A DNA stretch of 64,000 bases. It comes from Roridomyces roridus (lineage: Eukaryota; Basidiomycota; Agaricomycetes; Agaricales; Mycenaceae). Below are positions 60,649-64,000 of the stretch, one piece after another. The DNA lies in contig JARKIF010000005.1 in NCBI GenBank assembly GCA_029378245.1, positions 2,418,001 through 2,482,000 on the forward strand. Direction: 5' to 3'. Each line of letters opens with the position of its first letter. Position 1 is the stretch's first letter. The notes under the pieces were generated by a model that did no database searches, was not told the DNA's origin, and saw only the letters and a list, made by a program, of their open reading frames with translations. Position numbers and translations under genes: made by a program.

Positions 60649-61317
60649 TCAATCCTCTGCCAATTCGTCGTCACCATTCTTTGCTGTATCCGGACTCGAC
60701 GCGATCTCGGGCTCGGTCTCCACCGGTGGAATCATTTCCTCCTCCGATTTCTCGTCGTCATCCCCCGGCAAGAACAAGGGCTCCTTAGCCCCCTCCGGTC
60801 CCTTCACCTCATACTCCTCCGGATCGACGTTCATGTCGACCATACCCTCAACATCCCCATCCTCCAACTCCATTCCGGACCCCTCAGGCTCCTCCGCCTC
60901 GGCGTCCATCTGGATCCCAGTCCACTCCTCTTCGTCTTCATCTCCAACCGACTCCTCTCCTCCCTGCCTCGCCTTCCACGCCTCCAGCTCTTCCTCAAAG
61001 ACGCGTTGGCGTCGATCCTGCTCCGCCTGCCTCCGAGCCTCTCTGGCATCCGCATCCTCGGCCTCCTCGTACATCGAATTCCCACGGTCGTTGTCCCAAT
61101 CGTCTGAGACACGATCCGGAGTTACGGGGCGAGGGTCGACGGGAGGCGCGGGAACGACGTCCTTCGGCTCATCGCCGAAATCCATCAAGTTGTTGTCGTC
61201 CTCAACAACTCGACGAGCAAGACGAGGCCTCTTGACAGGCACGGGGGGAGGCGAGACCGAGATGGAGGACGATTGAGCACGCCCACGTTTGGGCGTGACG
61301 GAGACAAGAGTGGACAC
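60649..61317 (-). CDS. Acidic antisense ORF next to chromovirus pol
   Basis: A 222-codon frame opposite in direction to gag-pol, beginning 142 bp after the pol stop. It starts with GTG at 61317; the first ATG is at 61185 (178 codons). The N-terminal part has KRPRLARRV, a possible nuclear signal. The rest is rich in Asp and Glu with a likely coiled coil (EARRQAEQDRRQRVFEEELE). It shares the TCCGG-rich wording of the retrotransposon, which suggests it belongs to the element. No homologue is recognised. It may also be the last exon of a host gene. Confidence 0.5.
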   Translation of the reverse strand: MSTLVSVTPKRGRAQSSSISVSPPPVPVKRPRLARRVVEDDNNLMDFGDEPKDVVPAPPVDPRPVTPDRVSDDWDNDRGNSMYEEAEDADAREARRQAEQDRRQRVFEEELEAWKARQGGEESVGDEDEEEWTGIQMDAEAEEPEGSGMELEDGDVEGMVDMNVDPEEYEVKGPEGAKEPLFLPGDDDEKSEEEMIPPVETEPEIASSPDTAKNGDDELAED

Positions 61318-64000
61318 CTCATAATGTGGATATATCTAGATATGTACTGGCCTTGTCCAAGGTACGTATTGCAATATTTCTGGGCCATCCATATATTCAT
61401 TTAAATGGCTTTTTCTCACTACGGAGCCGTGTTCTCGGCATCTCGCTAGCATCAGGAGGCCCTCCAGGCCGTGGCTCCACATTGATGACTCCCGGCATCC
61501 ACGGCCAGGTGATAGCAATCACAGGCGCTTTAATTCGATTAAATAGGCGCCCTTGTAAATAAGCGCTCTAGCAAAAAAAAAAAAAGTCCCCGCCCACCGC
61601 CACCGTCACCGCCCCCGGCTGGCGCTCGGTATACCCCGCTCGCCCTCCTCGTTGCATCCAACTCCCCGTGCGAAATCCCTCATGGCGCGCGCTCATCTGG
61701 CCGCCTCGCCACGCCACATGCCGCCGTCTCCCGATTCATTCCGCTGCCATCTATTCGCACCGTTGTGCGCTAGGAAAGGATTTGGCGCCCCGGCGCCTCT
61801 TCAAAATCTGGCCACACTACGGGCTCCCAGACGCGCTGCTCGCCCGCCGTTCGCGCTCCCTTATTTTTGCGCTTCCCGCCAGCCGCTCCAGCACCCCTAC
61901 CACCACGCATCAGCGCTCTCTCTACTCACCAGACGCGTTTTTGCCGGTTGCACACCCGTTCCCCACCCGTTCCCCGCTACATGCATTCATGCGCCTCCCA
62001 CTGTCGTTGCCTTGCCACTCGTCGTCAGTCCAGCGAGAAGAACAGTGATTGCGTGATAAGCGAGGGGGAAACAAGCCCCAGATGCAGGAGCGGCGGATTG
62101 GGGAGGAGGAGGAGGGAGGGGATGCACACGGAGAGGGCTGAACTGGAAGGTAGAAGAGGAGGGAGGGCGCCCGGGAGGCGGGGAGAGCCGGGCAGCGGTA
62201 GAGCCGGACAGCGGTATATATGGGTGGATTTGCCGGGATGGTGCACACGATACACGCAATCCGCGTTATGCACGTTATGCACGTGTCTCGAACGTGTCGA
62301 GTGAGTACAGCGGCGTCGAGAACCCGGATGTGGGTGTCGGCACGCCGAAAACACCGTCCGAGGATTAACACGGAGCGTCGAGCGCCGAGGGCGAGGCCAA
62401 CAGGATGCAATACAGAGCAGCTGAAATGTGTAGTGAGCAACGGGTCAGAGAGAAAAGACAAAAGGGAACATACAGGAATTGTGCAGTCGTTGTTGTACGA
62501 GGTGGGAAGCGAATATACATGTACACCGAGGAGGGGGCAAGGAGACGGGGAGCAGAGAAGGTGTATCTGCGCCAGCACAAAAGCAAGAGCAAAAAGTAGC
62601 GTTTCTGGGATGGGTGGTTAGCTTAGCGTCCTCAGATTCAAAGATAATGAATACGTACCAGCTGCTTGTCGATGTCCTCTGCCCGCGCTTGCTCGTTATT
62701 AATGCTAGGGTGCGCCCCATGCGCCCCACTCCGGAGGGAGAAGCAAGGATACGGCGCGTGTGTACGCCGAGACGCTGCAAAGCCTTGTCGGGCAGGAGGG
62801 GAGGGTTTGGGTCCAGGATGCGACGAGGACTCGAAGGGCCCGAGTCAAATGCGATGGTGACGGAAGTAGGAGGAGCTTGGTGGGCGTATTGGCGTCGTAA
62901 AGCGGGGGAGATGGCCAGAGGACGGCATAATCTCTGGGATGAGAGCTGGTCGCTGTCGACGGCGGGAGTAGAGACGGGTGCATCCGGGACGACGGGCAGT
63001 GTGAGCAAGAGACAGGATGATGGAGGCGGTGGAGATGGGCCAGAGTGCGAATCTCGTCGTCACTCTTCTCCTCATTGAGGCGGGGCAATCTGAAGTCGAT
63101 GGCAGGGACAGCCAACGTCTCGATGCTGGACCATGGACTAACAGGACGGGTGTGGCATCAAACAGAGACGCAGAAAAGCTGGAAAATGTCAGTGTGGAAT
63201 CGTCGACGGAGAGCAAGGTGACGCACTGGAATGCCACGTCACCACGCCATCTTTCCCCCCATCGTCGAGCCAGGCGCCAAGCGTAGGGGTGCAGGAGGGG
63301 ACATTGCCGGCGAGATAAAGCCAGCGTAGGTCGTGGATGAGGCGAAAGTGTTGGGGAGGATGGTGCTGGCAGAGGCGTTTGCGATCACATGATTGAATCA
63401 ACACAATCCCCGCTCGCCAGACGCGCGTGTTTCTATTCATCCCCCCTACATTGACACCCAAAGCGCACATGAATAAGTGCCTTGTATCCTTTAACACGCC
63501 GACTCCAAATTTCTGCTCAATTCAAGCTCAATTCAAATGGAAATGAAGGATCTTGGACGGCAGTAACTTTGGACTGCATCTATATTTCTTCAGCTCTATG
63601 GAGTGTATTTCAGCAAATGAATGGTTGCGATGCAGAGTCTAAGTTGAGAAGAACATGTTTGGGGGCTATATGCAGGCTCACACTGGCGAAAGTTGCTCGG
63701 TCGGTGAACAAGCTTCGGGAGTCAAAATCTCAATCTATGTGAGCGCTATGAGCGAATGAAGGGTACAGAACGTATCGTATCCATGCTAAGGGTGTTGTGG
63801 AATATTTCCGGGCTGCAGGATTGCTCAGAGGGAAGGTGAGTGAGTGTAATTTGAAAATTAAAAATCACACCGTGGACAGCGTTCCTGGCTGATCCAACCT
63901 CCGGTTTTTTGCGGAATACATTGTCTCATGGTCCATTCACTCGAATTGAGTCAATTTTGTGCTGAGGAGGAAGGTCACCGGTCGCTATGAGGAAAAGAGA
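61318..64000. other. Gene-poor, GC-rich region
   Basis: No gene supported. Many overlapping frames of 60-220 codons on both strands reflect high GC content. A 13-base A run at 61574-61586 follows GCTCTAGC. Low-complexity purine tracts lie near 62090-62210. Confidence 0.45.

Noticed and set aside
60507..61317. Candidate 3' LTR of the chromovirus
   Set aside because: No stretch matches the 53790-54373 leader; only the general TCCGG richness is shared.
61652..63286. Many 60-200 codon frames on both strands
   Set aside because: GC-rich sequence with few stops by chance. Frames overlap on both strands and none shows motifs or consistent splice sites.

Overview
This window looks like genomic DNA of a filamentous basidiomycete, most likely an Agaricomycete. 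The genes are dense and cut by many short introns of about 45-60 nt. The families fit that group: a DUF6533 membrane protein, HNH-domain proteins, several S53 peptidases, a seven-knuckle Gis2-like protein and a Ty3 chromovirus. I rebuilt exon structures by hand from splice sites, phase and family conservation. Where a complete model is given, its coding length is a multiple of three.

Layout. 1-763 (-): 3'-truncated TauD-type dioxygenase. 895-3126 (+): DUF2009/UPF0652 protein. 3246-4787 (-): eIF3m. 4878-6166 (+): NDUFAF5-like mitochondrial methyltransferase. 6549-9031 (+): S53 peptidase 1. 9205-10525 (+): frameshifted HNH protein, followed 45 bp later by a related HNH ORF at 10571-11653. 11823-13505 (-): DUF6533 protein. 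About 13573-17830 holds a 2.2-kb tandem duplication with two NmrA-like reductase genes, a truncated S53 copy and then the intact S53 peptidase 2 (17594-20246). 20786-21348: a hAT-like MITE with an 8-bp target-site duplication. 22330-23261: 14-3-3. 23482-26619: Bst1-like GPI inositol deacylase. 27611-33590: KDM5-type demethylase. 33730-35881 (-): Alr1/Mnr2-like CorA transporter. 36373-37542: F-box protein. 37864-39002: Gis2/CNBP-like protein. 39307-40339 (-): zinc-finger protein with a repeated R-R-x-S motif. 41678-41775: intron-containing tRNA-Arg(TCT). 42702-44962 (-): unknown gene holding four tandem exon-intron cassettes. 45124-46362 (-): NT-C2 protein.

From about 46.8 kb onward the window becomes a graveyard. 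It holds remnants of an NAD-dependent methylenetetrahydrofolate dehydrogenase, a kinase-like gene that has lost key residues, a truncated alpha/beta hydrolase and a decayed cyclopropane-fatty-acid synthase. A chromovirus follows (gag 54374-56679, pol 56559-60506), with an acidic antisense ORF at 60649-61317 and no 3' LTR in view. I could not support a gene in 61.3-64 kb.

Themes. Housekeeping genes for translation, complex I assembly, GPI anchors, chromatin and Mg2+ alternate with a lineage-specific stretch (6.5-20.3 kb) of secreted acid peptidases, HNH proteins and reductases that has expanded by tandem duplication. Splicing is unusual: I found exons of 7, 8, 10, 12, 13, 14 and 15 nt and four GC-AG introns among about 99 reconstructed. 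Nothing here resembles a defence system or CRISPR. The best candidates for novelty are the exon-intron cassette array, the antisense ORF beside the chromovirus and the microexons in conserved genes.
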